Assembly (NCBI GenBank): GCA_030374805.1 | Contig: JARGSG010000001.1 | Span: 186,001-250,000, forward strand | Source of the DNA: Gracilaria gracilis | Taxonomy: Eukaryota; Rhodophyta; Florideophyceae; Gracilariales; Gracilariaceae | DNA length: 64,000 nucleotides | Reading direction: 5' to 3' | Made by a program: the position numbers and the translations under genes | Part shown: positions 30,901-39,777 of the stretch, piece by piece | Layout: the number at the start of each line of letters is the position of its first letter | Numbering within the stretch: the first letter of the stretch is position 1 | The notes under the pieces: model-generated | Database searches by the model: none | Seen by the model: only the letters and a program-made list of their open reading frames with translations | Told to the model about the DNA's origin: nothing

Positions 30901-31816
30901 CGCAGATGGAATGATTATTGACCTTCCCAAAGTTGTCTTCACTGGTGACTTTAGTAGTACACAGCAATTCCTGGATACCTTCAGGTCAAGCTATATGCGG
31001 GCGCTTCTGTCTCGACATATCTTCAAGCAGATCGTCCGGCAAGCACCCCAACTTACCCGCTTGGGGCGGGTTTTAGCGACTTCATGGGCACGACGTCGTT
31101 CTCGTTTGGCTCTAATAACTGGGAAAGAGAGACCTGTGAAACGAGAGGGCCCGGCCCCAAGTGCCACAAGGGATGTAGGGCTTATTGGAGCACTAACAAG
31201 AGTCCAATACGGACTTGCTACTCATATACGTGAGGTACATGATGTTCAAAGCACAGAAGATGAAGGTCTCGAACCAACTTCTCGCACGCAACTATCATCT
31301 GGGGACGGACATGTCCTGCAGACCATTGACATAACAGATAGCAGACACCCCACAGACACCGGCGACGAAGGCCAGGATGGGAAGTCGTTATTCCTCTGGC
31401 TGCGCGCGAACGACCATCGTATCCCCCGAAACGAACGTTTTGAAAACAGGTTCTCTTTCAGTCCGTCCGTGTCCATGCTCATGACGAGCAGGTTTCTTCT
31501 GTTTGTCAACCGATCCATTAGAGCAATCCAAGAACCTATCATCACACGCGCCAACATCGCTGAATACTATATCACAGGGCCACGAATTACGATCGTAACA
31601 GTGTTGTCAGATAGCATGTCACCGGCACGGTTCGCCGCCCGCCAGCGTGAACGGGACTCCCCGTCGTTGGCTAGATATCTCAGAGCATCACCGCGAATTT
31701 CGCAGATTCAAATGCATGAGATAGAGTGCACTTCTCCACAGTATGCCTCATGGCTGCTACAGCAACTTCCTCAACAGAATGATGCTCTACGATCTCGTCT
31801 TTATCGTTCACGATGA
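24944..31816 (+). CDS. VPS13/chorein-type bridge-like lipid transfer protein
   Basis: A 2290-residue single-exon protein from ATG 24944. Residues 1-115 match the chorein N-terminal domain of VPS13 and ATG2: a short helix (MGIFQNLVVDALACHF), LRVNLLRGKLHLEDVDV, then LNHGKIGSLSVQVPWTKLYSSPI, equivalent to the G-x-I-x-x-L-x-x-x-I-P-W-x-x-L signature. The rest is a long series of beta-strand-rich segments with acidic linkers, as expected for the repeating hydrophobic groove that carries phospholipids between membranes. A C-terminal segment (about 2010-2050, SSYMRALLSRHIFKQIV) resembles the helical end of such proteins. I do not see the WD40-like VAB domain of VPS13, and it is shorter than typical VPS13 (over 3000), so orthology within the family is open. 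It converges on the ABCD gene with 77 bp between stop codons. Confidence 0.7.
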   Translation: MGIFQNLVVDALACHFPRLRESLRVNLLRGKLHLEDVDVAPSFLIVSNLPLQLNHGKIGSLSVQVPWTKLYSSPIRAQAEDFRLSLSEVPFPSSQQEVFEAFASEAENEKKRQLAEGERGKSPLSRVLARFLPMLLDRFELDIKNVTIELKFASGQLGIIRLNELSTKPTPHAANRADLEKLVIASGVSFTITSQTTHPELCFSETSISFNATYRGGAWRIGLDIPIFKLEVDFSFPHFLKGLSERSLLWHTAYLHQRPNEAVQDNPRSWLQYAVRRVTSVFCKRRIYFSEAEARRKARSFVWYKELHVKRLRRITSADEAVQILELESALGADAILILRDQARKHALADEVSSFATRDWLGWALLGTDVSREQEHVAEELKHSLTVAKYGQASSASQEVSDLSTTWSKIRFGINIPFFRIAIADELSNMSFDVRAISMQAELDSSLESYNGSLCIGNAKLVDGERIVWVGGVRDDTHRHIMKDEEELNFLELKLYKLGYEAKVTRSLAVQSSSAVLDFMTEDGFERMRRIAAFAKSMRSIYNKTGDESNKPLRTGNLKTAEVDDILHVKTCVKIARFTLLVGRTVQEPQRSSLNICCCLSDGYAEIESGDIEKSFQRGTLAISGHRPLLSTTGSIESKPATCSEWSEKSKSFEVTASLRIDAVENRVELDVADGTGFLELSSTAPLINIMSDIQHQFLKVAPQFDDGLRDGIDEWRETHTNEDITFVLTAPLVDFRLRDSDEEGKITEAARLKLGGIKYEAEGWRYHMIRAQRLEMYEALYRNSILLVGSEIAIDVNQREGFGCLFQRVESEIDELRVSVSVQGLSTITSIVNRAFEGLQRPSSNDVALHGKDLPDQTSFEYGMQATFSFSVRLRKTTLGSAGYDIRLHTTIENVLLSRQDNMLTGFVDNLEVKTSSDSSSQYKTLVRCVIPQEDGSPRRKAISFVTSNRTSNIQVSALQIVWLKSVISSTSRMHRLLERTVNDICTKIFGTSPDHMSKEGAPELHQTLESGPLTIQGWDLTVIFPPSAASSEAVCISSSHITATVSPKGQVISVRGGQILTRTDSSQEQASTDRSRDGRVNRWVVLVREIDTDFSHHSDVQSMPSEHKRKIRDKWSIEILRRVSLLIAPSQILVLQRFISNTFSVDKTSLASGEVEQTQSLPVEDVRESACRNFSQEEGQLHKTVSIEDCSLECETHHISVELLVETATTNTAPTSIANINLDPTKLSWKRSSKYSGTACETMVISWRLTSTSIGLEDRTNEDPGTRRMILYTRQDTDDSRSFHELGNGVQAPKTALRIEAIERTDSETKTTSSNIISFHRAQVVVCPTLFQALKNFWDQCSQSVSLEDHGIGDVYEAGRQETHKGSSAAGKDSMSTSVEVHPVSRHLENDLLRVPASKVTLLFRDTNVLLLSGVEGGRNPVVNIAMESARVVLLNNHYGFLLEGSTLKVKEMSVTLLRYSKKPQSTDSQRRTSFTWNLPEHSSELDHYDYGNTAIGESSASPFPGQASRSSLPHRWHSDQTPNRSATTSLESTETLLHLQSMSIKLPSFEQNRIALNIPDVAIDCSLESLIYFALLCPDLELTPPQETPAETFPDREVLRSPDIETIIGNVSLRARLETTAVLLSEHESVHNHATIRLTGHGRFLITENFSAWNVSIKAGGDVVDEEKGICDPILSPSTLSIEANTLDEMYTNIGAQHFIRIALSPLTVRTVTGVGFTVLKVMEKYKTRIVETQNSFDEETGVLNGMRVHLSLPGFVIRCFAEQPRAQLLRLVFRDVECFVHLPTVISDEGKAELSVRDIILEDTISPHLQESGIRESRSRSSCTIVTSAHDVVRLVHRPLFLLETDSAQFSSLPRHQSPHGPPGSNPVLFCLLSWYPPFEQVSAQIGGTGLDISIDLGILPTFEEWLETLAHEYAAVQRAQHYRYRSKSRSHMIAEVPSLPLGIDHIVVEPLRIKISVTAPPSDLEPSLVQRALSWIISAESADGMIIDLPKVVFTGDFSSTQQFLDTFRSSYMRALLSRHIFKQIVRQAPQLTRLGRVLATSWARRRSRLALITGKERPVKREGPAPSATRDVGLIGALTRVQYGLATHIREVHDVQSTEDEGLEPTSRTQLSSGDGHVLQTIDITDSRHPTDTGDEGQDGKSLFLWLRANDHRIPRNERFENRFSFSPSVSMLMTSRFLLFVNRSIRAIQEPIITRANIAEYYITGPRITIVTVLSDSMSPARFAARQRERDSPSLARYLRASPRISQIQMHEIECTSPQYASWLLQQLPQQNDALRSRLYRSR

Positions 31817-31893
31817 TTACTGCAGTAGGGTTCACGTGGTCCGCTCCGTTCCAGTTTAAGCTTTGTAAATATCAACGAGCTTCTTTGCTCAAG

Positions 31894-33942
31894 TTACATC
31901 CCATTCGGCAATGCAGCGTCCAATGTTTCTTGCACCTTCGTGACCTTCCATTCGCCCGCACCGTCCATAACCACTGCCAATTCATGAAATTTCATGACTG
32001 CCTTTCTGTGAGCGACTGAAAGGAGAGTGATCCCTGCATCTGCCATTGCCTGATAGAGAGCAACCTCCCCATCCGCCGATACAGCAGCGGTACATTCGTC
32101 CAAAACTGCAAACTTTGGCCTATGATACAGAAGACGAGCCACAGCTAACCGATTACGTTCTCCTCCACTCAAAACATCATCCCACGCTAACTCACCTTCG
32201 AAACCTCCACATCGAGAGACCAAGTGACCGAGTTCTACACTGGATAAACTCGCCGCAGCGGCCTTCTCGTCAAAATTTATCTGTTCGCCAATCACAACTC
32301 CCGGTAATCTTGGATACATGAGTTGCTCTCGCAAAGTACCCGCATACATATACGGGCGTTGAGACAGGTAAAATATATCTGTTCGGGCAGGTAATGTGAC
32401 TGTGCCTGCCTGGAGCGGCCACAGTCCGGCAAGCATGCGCAGAACGCTACTCTTTCCACTACCGTTAGGTCCTAAAATGATAACGCTTGATCCTTGAATT
32501 ACCTCAAAACTGAGTTGGTGAACGAGGGGGGCGCCATCAGGAGACCACATAGAAACGTTTTCTAGCATAATGCATTTCCCGTACTGCCGCTTCGGTGGAT
32601 ATACCTTGGATGCGTGTACAATCGCCTTCTTGCCTGCTTCAGAAGATCGAGTAAGAGCATCGCTGGCATCAAAAATGCGGTCTTGGAGCGAACGGAAAGC
32701 ATCAAGATGACCATTTGGTTTCCCCAATTCCCTAATCTTCTCCATCATTTCCGAAACACGAGCTGTATGACCAGCCAATGTGTTGATTCTCTTGTAGACG
32801 AGGACAAGTTCTCCCATGGCTGCTGACGTTTGCATCATGAGCCGCATTGCGTTTATGTATTTGCCAGCGATTACGTTGGTAGCCCCACGTTGTTCGGCCG
32901 GGGTATAGTACAAAGGAACAGCAAAAACTACGAGACCAATGATGGACGCGGTGTATTTAACTAGATATCCATCGAAACATTGCTGAATGAAACGCTGAAC
33001 GACAGAGAGTTTTGAATGGCGAATCATACGCGCAAGCCTCGTATTCAGAGACACCATCTCTGCCCGTCCTGCCGGTGGATCGTTGAAAGCAATCTCTTCC
33101 GCACTTGTAGCAACGCGTGCGTGGGCAGCTCGAAGATCAGCACTGAGGGTAGCATATTCAGACGTCATACGACCCAGCGGAGGAGACACCCGCCGCAGAA
33201 AAGCACCAACAAAGATGAAGTACATGTAAAGGGCGAATTGTCCTCTGTAGCCCATGATGGATGCCAGAGAACGGGAGAAGATGATAATATCTAATATGGG
33301 CTTGAATGTGTATGAGTAGATTTCAGCAAAGGTCTCAGAAAACTTTTCCACATCTTCCGTGATGCGTTGATCGGGATGGGACAGGCCAGACAGCACACTG
33401 GCAGAGTAGTACGCACGATTCGCTAGATAGAGACGATGCAGATGACGAGTAAGAGAGGTACGAAGAGTAAGCGAGACTGTAACCTGAGAAGCCTTCATTG
33501 CAGAGGTGACAATCGAAGCAGGAATGGCATTCAACGCAAACTTGACCAATACGCGTCGAAAGCCAGCCCAGTTTGCTGCGGTGATATTCTCAGCACATTC
33601 TCCTTCCAATGCGCACATGCGATCGCTCAACACAGTTCGAGCGGTGAGCAAAATCCCCTGCAACGCAAGCAGTGCAGCAGATCGAGACATGACGCCTGGG
33701 ACGCAAACGCGAAGGATTGCCAGCAGACGTCGCACGGAGCGGGCGTCGACATGGGCGCGACTGCGAGAAGGACTCTTCTTAGGCTCCCGAAGGGCGTGAG
33801 AGGTGAGCTCTTGCTGTTCGGAGCGTAGTGAACGTTGGAGAGCGCGCAATCGGGCAATGGCAACGGCCGTGCCACCGCCAGCAAGGAGCAGGGCCAACGC
33901 TATGCGCGAACGCGGCGTGAATGAGGTTCTGAGAAGCGACAT
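31894..33942 (-). CDS. ABCD-subfamily (peroxisomal) half ABC transporter
   Basis: A 682-residue half transporter from ATG 33942. It has a basic, hydrophobic N-terminus, a transmembrane domain of about six segments (about 85-400), and one C-terminal ATPase. The ABCD-type EAA-like motif is present as EEIAFNDPPAGRAE. The ATPase has Walker A GPNGSGKSS (about 491-499), the Q-loop in FYLSQRPYMYAGTLREQLMYP (the ABCD-typical sequence), signature LSGGERN (about 591-597) and Walker B FAVLDECTAAVS. DECT is typical of ABCD proteins, and a switch His occurs in SVAHRK. Members dimerise in the peroxisomal membrane and import acyl-CoAs or fatty acids for beta-oxidation. Substituting ERN for EKQ in the signature is mild. 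The substrate cannot be told from sequence. Confidence 0.9.
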   Translation of the reverse strand: MSLLRTSFTPRSRIALALLLAGGGTAVAIARLRALQRSLRSEQQELTSHALREPKKSPSRSRAHVDARSVRRLLAILRVCVPGVMSRSAALLALQGILLTARTVLSDRMCALEGECAENITAANWAGFRRVLVKFALNAIPASIVTSAMKASQVTVSLTLRTSLTRHLHRLYLANRAYYSASVLSGLSHPDQRITEDVEKFSETFAEIYSYTFKPILDIIIFSRSLASIMGYRGQFALYMYFIFVGAFLRRVSPPLGRMTSEYATLSADLRAAHARVATSAEEIAFNDPPAGRAEMVSLNTRLARMIRHSKLSVVQRFIQQCFDGYLVKYTASIIGLVVFAVPLYYTPAEQRGATNVIAGKYINAMRLMMQTSAAMGELVLVYKRINTLAGHTARVSEMMEKIRELGKPNGHLDAFRSLQDRIFDASDALTRSSEAGKKAIVHASKVYPPKRQYGKCIMLENVSMWSPDGAPLVHQLSFEVIQGSSVIILGPNGSGKSSVLRMLAGLWPLQAGTVTLPARTDIFYLSQRPYMYAGTLREQLMYPRLPGVVIGEQINFDEKAAAASLSSVELGHLVSRCGGFEGELAWDDVLSGGERNRLAVARLLYHRPKFAVLDECTAAVSADGEVALYQAMADAGITLLSVAHRKAVMKFHELAVVMDGAGEWKVTKVQETLDAALPNGM

Positions 33943-34495
33943 GGTTGATGGGCGGGGAGGAGCTCGAAGATTAGAACATGTGCGGCGGAGGCGTCAATGA
34001 AGCGAGCAGATCCCGACGGAGCCGTTGATGAGGGACCTCGTCGATTAACGGAAAGTGACCCACTGCTTGCTGACAAAGCTCACTCGTCACAACAAAGTTC
34101 TTGGCGGTTCCGGCACTCTCGCTGCCCGACGACGCACCGTCCAGCTTGCGCATTGAGCGGCGGAGAGCGTACATCGGTCTGCCATTACAAAAATAATTGT
34201 CCAGTCGTCATCACTGAAAAGCGCAGATGTGTATCCGTGTATGTAAGCAACCTGAAACGTGCTCTTCAGGATCGGAAGGGAAGTGTAGTTTGCCAATGCC
34301 ACGAAAGAGAGAGAGGGCCAGATACTGCTCTGTCTACCGTGTATCTACCTTTGTAAGATAATGGGAGCTGACTCAGACGAAGCAAGAGTGACAGCCAAGA
34401 ATTCTAATTCTCTGACCTGTTTCGCTTTTCTAGTTGGTCAATAGCTTTAGAATTCCTCGATACAATAACCTCCTATCTAACCTACGTTAGCTAAC

Positions 34496-34936
34496 GTGTT
34501 TGTCAGACGCGCCAATATCGATCTGAGATGTAGTGCGTTCCACATTCCATGCACTTTTCGAGCGATTCTCCCCCGCCCCTCACCCCTACCAACGGTCAAT
34601 GTCCCTCCTAGGGGAGACTCGCACTCGAGATATCGCTCAACCCGGACAACCGGTCGGCCAGCTTACCACACATCATGTCTACACCCATTGGCAACTTATC
34701 TTACTGGAAAGCGAGCAGTTTGCCAATTTCGACCGGGTGTAATCAGTGATGCTGAGCACTATGTCTTGCGATGTCCAATGAGGACTGCTTCTAGAATGGT
34801 ATGCCTGCCACCTCGTCACGAACGTCGTCGAATGACTGTAGCTGAGATAATTGGAAAATGGCCTGAAGGAGTGCTGGGTTTTCTGGTGAGAGAGCGTTTC
34901 TTCCGACAGAAACGCGCTACATTTAGTTGTAATTAA
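34496..34936 (+). pseudogene. Possible non-LTR retrotransposon 3'-end relic
   Basis: A plus-strand frame contains YLTGKRAVCQF followed by SDAEHYVLRCP and a nearby Arg. This recalls the zinc-binding tail at the C-terminus of many LINE reverse transcriptases (C-x-x-C...T-x-E-H-x-L-x-x-C-P...R). One Cys of the first pair is lost. A GA microsatellite begins 45 bases downstream. No reverse-transcriptase core is present, so this is at most a truncated remnant. Confidence 0.3.
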
Positions 34937-34981
34937 GCTAGATGTGCCTATAAAGAAGAAAGAAGAAAAGTGCCCATAAAC

Positions 34982-35010
34982 GAGAGAGAGAGAAAGAGAG
35001 AGAAAGAGAA
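34982..35010. repeat. GA-rich microsatellite
   Basis: GAGAGAGAGAAAGAGAGAGA-type tract directly downstream of the LINE-like crumb. Confidence 0.85.
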
Positions 35011-35918
35011 GTCCATGATAAATATGAATGAGCGCAGACCGTCTAAGTTGTTGGCCTTCTTAACAATAGAGAAGGATGTCTCCTGTCATCCCGGAATCAG
35101 AAGCGCCCGACCATCATAGGGAAGGAGAAAGGTACAGGAAAAGAAAAACACTAGCACATGCAATTCTTTCTTTGTTCATCCACGTGATCATTATGAAATG
35201 TCCCCGCTTCTAGCTTTATTCAGGAGAGAGTACGTAAATGATTAATTCTCCCTAGGTTTCGGAATATGGAACCCTGGACCACGGTAAAGATACTCTGTCC
35301 CCTTTGCTGCCAAAAAGAACAAAAGCGTGCACAATGGACCATTAAGTTCTTACAGACCATTTCTCTTCATCCAAAGTAATCTGAAATCGTGAAACAGATT
35401 CCATCAAGTCTACCTCTCTTCAAAAGTTCCATCATGACAAAAGTGTCAAGCTGCCAAGTACCCATGTCATAGAATAGAACGTTGGCTCTGTTCTAAATAA
35501 AAAGCGTTGGGCGCGAGTCAGCATAGTTGGGCAGACTTGAACAACCATAATACAGTTCTTTTGTCAGCCATGTTGCTCTCTATTCATTCATTGCTCTCTA
35601 CGGACCGATGGTTGACACTTCATCTCATCTACACATTCATTCGCCCTTCATGGGATCAAACGGTGTAAAGTCTTATCCTAGGTCGTTCATGTTCCCGATG
35701 ATGAAACCGGTTTGAGCTTGCCAAAAAGAGTAACTGCGAACCAAGTTCCTACCCAATCGTTCTTGATCGACCTCTGTCCTGTTGTAAGAGGGATGCACCG
35801 TTATCGCCTTCACAGGCCTGAAATCCATCTGAACGGAAAACAGGACATGCTGTGCAAGAAGAGCAGAGATATCGTTAAAAGGTTTACTTCATACAATCTT
35901 CTGTGGCACACATTAGGT

Positions 35919-37457
35919 ATGGAGAGGTTGAGTATAATTCGCCACGCGAAATGCTCTATTTGGTTCTGCACGCTCGCTCTGATAACGATGGTGGCCGCCC
36001 ACAGTCCTGCAAGTGTCCCTGGGGTCATCTTCAACTCTTATCTTCCTCGTGGTTTCAATGGGACGGTGTTTAGCTTAACATCAGATGTTAATCACAACGT
36101 TTATGTTGCTTGTTACGACCCATCCGATGATGAGGCCAGCTCAGCTTTCATGTTGAAATTGGATTCAAAACTTCATACTGTTTGGCGAAAGAAGTTCGAC
36201 ACTTTGCCCGTCACACCACCAACAGTTGCATTTTCCGATACAATGGGTTTGTATGCGATATTCCCCATGAAGGACTCCGAAACAGAGAACATTCAGGTAT
36301 GGCTTCTGGAACTTAGCGTCTATGACGGGAAAACCATGCAGGCCGTTCAGATTGACAGCGTGCAATCCATGGCAGATATCGGGATAAAGGCTTACATCGC
36401 GACGGGTGAACGGGAAAGGCCAACTATTTATGTCTCCTACGTTGAACAGCGCTTAGTACAGGGGGATACGGTCACCAAGGTGTTCAAGTTCAATAAGATG
36501 GACTCAAGTGTTCTTCTTGAACAATGGAGAACTGAGGTGTACAATGCATCTCAAGTTGCCGTCTCTCATGAAATCGCGGAATACCTTCGCGGAGAAGGGG
36601 TACTCGTTGCTGCGATTACTCGGGACACGTCTGCAACCGCCACCGAAAGAGCAACAATAACAATGATTGACAAAAATGGATCTTCTACTTTCGCAGGTTC
36701 ATTCCCAACGATGACTGGAAATGCAAAGATATCTTGTTTCGAAAGCGATGACAATGGGGTCATGTACTTTTCGGAGTCACCGTCATACCTGCATCATATT
36801 ACCATGACATCTTTAAACGGAAGTTACAGGATTTCAAAACTATGGTCTGATTCTTCATTTGACATCGCAGCAATGCACGTCTTGCGAAATGGAAGTCTCT
36901 TGTATGCACTGGCAAATTCTGAGGAGATTCGAAACGATAATAGTTCGATGTTTTCAGAAACCGTTCCTGTCTTCGTCGTATACAACTATACCGGGGTCAA
37001 TCTCGTTACGGAAAGACGCAATGAAACCCAGAGTGGTGCGATGAGGTATTTGAGAACTTTTGCAATGAAAAATGAAGCACAAAGTCCTGCGATCGTGTTA
37101 GGTGGATACTTCAGGCTTGCTGGAAACAACGGGCGTCTTGGAAAAGCTCAACTATCTCTTGGTACTTATATTTTTCCAGTCTCGGCTTTTCGAACTCAAG
37201 AAATTGTCGTCACTTCCCCTGTTCCATATGTTCCCAACCCGGAAGAGGAACCTGAAGAAGCTAAAGGTCGATTTCGCAGGTTCGCCATCGGAATATCTTG
37301 CGGAATAAGTGCAGTAGTTGTAATAATGGGGATTGTGTCATGCTTGCGACGAAGAAGGTCCTCTTTGGTGTCAAAACTGTGCCGAAGTGCGCGCGTTGAT
37401 CGACCTCCTATTGATGCCACAACAGGTACTTTCCGGCAGCAGGGAGGGCTCTCTTGA
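35919..37457 (+). CDS. Type I membrane glycoprotein of unknown function
   Basis: A 512-residue protein from ATG 35919. The frame is open further upstream, but this is the ATG that directly precedes a signal peptide: a basic start, then WFCTLALITMVAAHS, with cleavage likely near residue 28. The extracellular or lumenal part (about 29-450) consists of strand-rich segments with recurring aromatic/Asp patterns (HNVYVACYDPSDD, AFMLKLDSKLHTVWRKKFD) that suggest a beta-propeller. It has many N-glycosylation sequons (NGT, NAS, NGS, NSS, NYT, NET). One transmembrane segment follows (about 455-476, FAIGISCGISAVVVIMGIV), then an RRRR stop-transfer and a tail of about 35 residues. I do not recognise the family. 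It converges on cycloartenol synthase with 88 bp between the stops. Confidence 0.7.
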   Translation: MERLSIIRHAKCSIWFCTLALITMVAAHSPASVPGVIFNSYLPRGFNGTVFSLTSDVNHNVYVACYDPSDDEASSAFMLKLDSKLHTVWRKKFDTLPVTPPTVAFSDTMGLYAIFPMKDSETENIQVWLLELSVYDGKTMQAVQIDSVQSMADIGIKAYIATGERERPTIYVSYVEQRLVQGDTVTKVFKFNKMDSSVLLEQWRTEVYNASQVAVSHEIAEYLRGEGVLVAAITRDTSATATERATITMIDKNGSSTFAGSFPTMTGNAKISCFESDDNGVMYFSESPSYLHHITMTSLNGSYRISKLWSDSSFDIAAMHVLRNGSLLYALANSEEIRNDNSSMFSETVPVFVVYNYTGVNLVTERRNETQSGAMRYLRTFAMKNEAQSPAIVLGGYFRLAGNNGRLGKAQLSLGTYIFPVSAFRTQEIVVTSPVPYVPNPEEEPEEAKGRFRRFAIGISCGISAVVVIMGIVSCLRRRRSSLVSKLCRSARVDRPPIDATTGTFRQQGGLS

Positions 37458-37545
37458 ATTCTTTTGCAGAGCTACTGAGAATACGAGCACAGGTTGTAGA
37501 ATTAAGATACCTTCTTCAAAACTGAGGAATCGGACAAGCACTGCT

Positions 37546-39777
37546 TCATGATGTACAATACCTTCGATATTCAGAAAGAGCCCAAATTGGAAAGATGTTA
37601 CGGTATTGGGAATATGATATCATACAGTTCTTGTTAAAGACACCACAGATGTTTTGCTGTGGCCAGTCTCCATTTTCTTCTTGCGAGCGAATGAGAAACT
37701 GCGCAGCCTTCTCCAGTGGCTCCTTGTTAAACCATCTCGCCATGCTTAATGCCACTAGCGCCCAACCCGTACTAACAACAAGCCCATGTTTTGACTGCAC
37801 ATAGACCAATTGTTCAGAACTGAGATAGCTCTCTCCCCAGCTACCGTCTTCCTTCTGTTTGCTCAAAATAAATTCACATGCCCGTCGCATAGAACTACTC
37901 GAGTCAGGTGTGAGCCCAACAGAAGAGTACGCGTCCATTGCAAACCAGAACGCATACAGAAAGCAAACCCCCCAGCTTCCATACCATGAGCCATCTTCCC
38001 TTTGAATGGACTCAATAAACTTGATTCCTCTTTCGACTGATCTGTCGATTCTGGGCCTCAACGGATGGTTAGGGTAAGCTTTCCGAAACTCCCCCAAACC
38101 TTTCATGGCTGAAGCAGAGCATTCAACATAGGAGTAATCAATCATGATATCTCCGAACACTTCAGACGGATTTAGATACTCGAGCCATCTGGGACCACGA
38201 GTAAGCTCATAGGTAGCCCAACCACCATCTTCATTTTGGTAACTGAGAATCATTTCGGCAGCGTCTGCAAGTCGTTCTAACGATATGCACTGAGTTTTTG
38301 GAATCCACGACCCTTCCTCACCTTGCAAGAGTAACGACGCTGCTAGCCCTTCTCCAGTGCAATCTGCAATTGGCCAACCATGATCTCTTGTGCTGAAAGG
38401 CCATGCCCCTTTGCTTGGATGTCGGTAATATCTTTCGCGATTGGGAACATCCTCTCTGACTTGCGTGATTCTGATATAATCATGAGCTAGCGACAATGTT
38501 CTGACAAAAGGACGTAGGATTTCTTCCCCGGCCGTCATGAAAGCTTGACTGGTGAACGCGGTGTCCCAAAGTTGAGAACCATTATATCCCTGCATTTTCA
38601 TCCCATCTTCAGCAAGCCACAGATAATCCTTCAGTCTGTCACGGTGTTTTGACACCTCTTCACTATTGGGGTTATCAAACCAGACGCAAAGGAAGTTAAT
38701 AACCTTATTGACCGGACCGATATCGATGTGCTTAGAAAATCGATCTTCTCCTTTGACAAGCTCAAGTGTTTCCTGCAGCGCTTTTTGCCTCAATACTTTC
38801 TTGAACGGAAACCATGTTTTCTCAAAGATAACGAGAGCACCCCACAACAGTCTTTGGAGATACGGCCTCTTCACGTAGACATCTTCTTCGCAACACTTTC
38901 CCCTGAAACTTGCCCAGTTTATCTCGCTATACGGCTCTCCGTACAATTCTTCTCGAATATCTTTGATGAGGTTTGTCGTCTCACCGACAGCTTTCCTACC
39001 ATACAAATAGCTCATAGGAAGGTAAACCACTCTACAATGACACCAAAACCGAGCCGGGTGCATTGGAATTGCATATGGCATCAGCCAGAACTCTGGTGTT
39101 AACGGATCCACGCCCTCCCAATCGTAGACGCCCAAGACCGACAGCCAGAACTTTCCCCAACCGGGGATTCCCCCTGCTCCACCATGGTCTAGGATCCATT
39201 GTCTCGCACGCACCGCATCAGGGTCATCAGGGCCTACTCCTAGCAGCCTCAGGGCAACATAATTGAGTCCCGTCCCAAACATTATTGACTTATGTTCGAT
39301 ATGCAAACCGAAACCACCATCTTTGTTCTGATGGTTTCGTAAATAACGGATCATTTCACGCTTTTGTGAGGGATGCAAAGGTGTCTTGGTCACATAACAT
39401 GCTATAATCATACCAGGCATGAGGAACATCGGTCCAGCATAGTCACCTGCCCAATGTCCATCTCCACACTGAAGCGTTGCAAAATATGCGATACCTTTGT
39501 GAATTGCTACAGACACAGGATCGCCTGCGATATGACCAGGGACTGGTTCGATTCTTCCAAGGGTAGGATTACCTTCGATCAAACCATGAGCACCGAGCAA
39601 ACGAAGAACGCGATCTGAGGAATGACTCGTTTTCTGACGATTGCTAGCAAAGTTCGTTTGCGCTTCTTTCAAGTCCTTGAGGTGGCTCTCGTCTTGGGGT
39701 CCATTAGGTTCCCACCACTGCCTCCCTCTTTCGAAGCGGAGCATCCACATATCCGATTCGCCTTCGACAGCCCCCAT
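37546..39777 (-). CDS. CAS1: Cycloartenol synthase (oxidosqualene cyclase)
   Basis: A 743-residue protein from ATG 39777, close to the usual 750-760. It cyclises 2,3-oxidosqualene to a sterol precursor at the ER membrane. QW-type repeats occur through the protein (QNEDGGWATYE, QREDGSWYGSWG, QKEDGSWGESY, and others). MKMQGYNGSQLWDTAF and the C-terminal QENGDWPQQNICGVFNKNCMI are family signatures. In DHGWPIADC the His (466) and Ile (470) match His477 and Ile481 of Arabidopsis CAS1. These residues favour cycloartenol; lanosterol synthases usually have Cys/Gln and Val there. The catalytic-acid motif is DCTGE (472-476) instead of the near-universal DCTAE, with the proton-donating Asp retained. Cycloartenol as the sterol precursor fits a photosynthetic alga. 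Confidence 0.93.
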   Translation of the reverse strand: MGAVEGESDMWMLRFERGRQWWEPNGPQDESHLKDLKEAQTNFASNRQKTSHSSDRVLRLLGAHGLIEGNPTLGRIEPVPGHIAGDPVSVAIHKGIAYFATLQCGDGHWAGDYAGPMFLMPGMIIACYVTKTPLHPSQKREMIRYLRNHQNKDGGFGLHIEHKSIMFGTGLNYVALRLLGVGPDDPDAVRARQWILDHGGAGGIPGWGKFWLSVLGVYDWEGVDPLTPEFWLMPYAIPMHPARFWCHCRVVYLPMSYLYGRKAVGETTNLIKDIREELYGEPYSEINWASFRGKCCEEDVYVKRPYLQRLLWGALVIFEKTWFPFKKVLRQKALQETLELVKGEDRFSKHIDIGPVNKVINFLCVWFDNPNSEEVSKHRDRLKDYLWLAEDGMKMQGYNGSQLWDTAFTSQAFMTAGEEILRPFVRTLSLAHDYIRITQVREDVPNRERYYRHPSKGAWPFSTRDHGWPIADCTGEGLAASLLLQGEEGSWIPKTQCISLERLADAAEMILSYQNEDGGWATYELTRGPRWLEYLNPSEVFGDIMIDYSYVECSASAMKGLGEFRKAYPNHPLRPRIDRSVERGIKFIESIQREDGSWYGSWGVCFLYAFWFAMDAYSSVGLTPDSSSSMRRACEFILSKQKEDGSWGESYLSSEQLVYVQSKHGLVVSTGWALVALSMARWFNKEPLEKAAQFLIRSQEENGDWPQQNICGVFNKNCMISYSQYRNIFPIWALSEYRRYCTS

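Larger units (their letters stand above)
33943..35918. other. Intergenic region with GA repeat and a transposon crumb
   Basis: A 2-kb gap. The end next to 33943 is the promoter side of the ABCD gene. A possible non-LTR retrotransposon relic lies at 34496-34936 and a GAGA microsatellite at 34982-35010. No other gene is supported. Confidence 0.5.
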
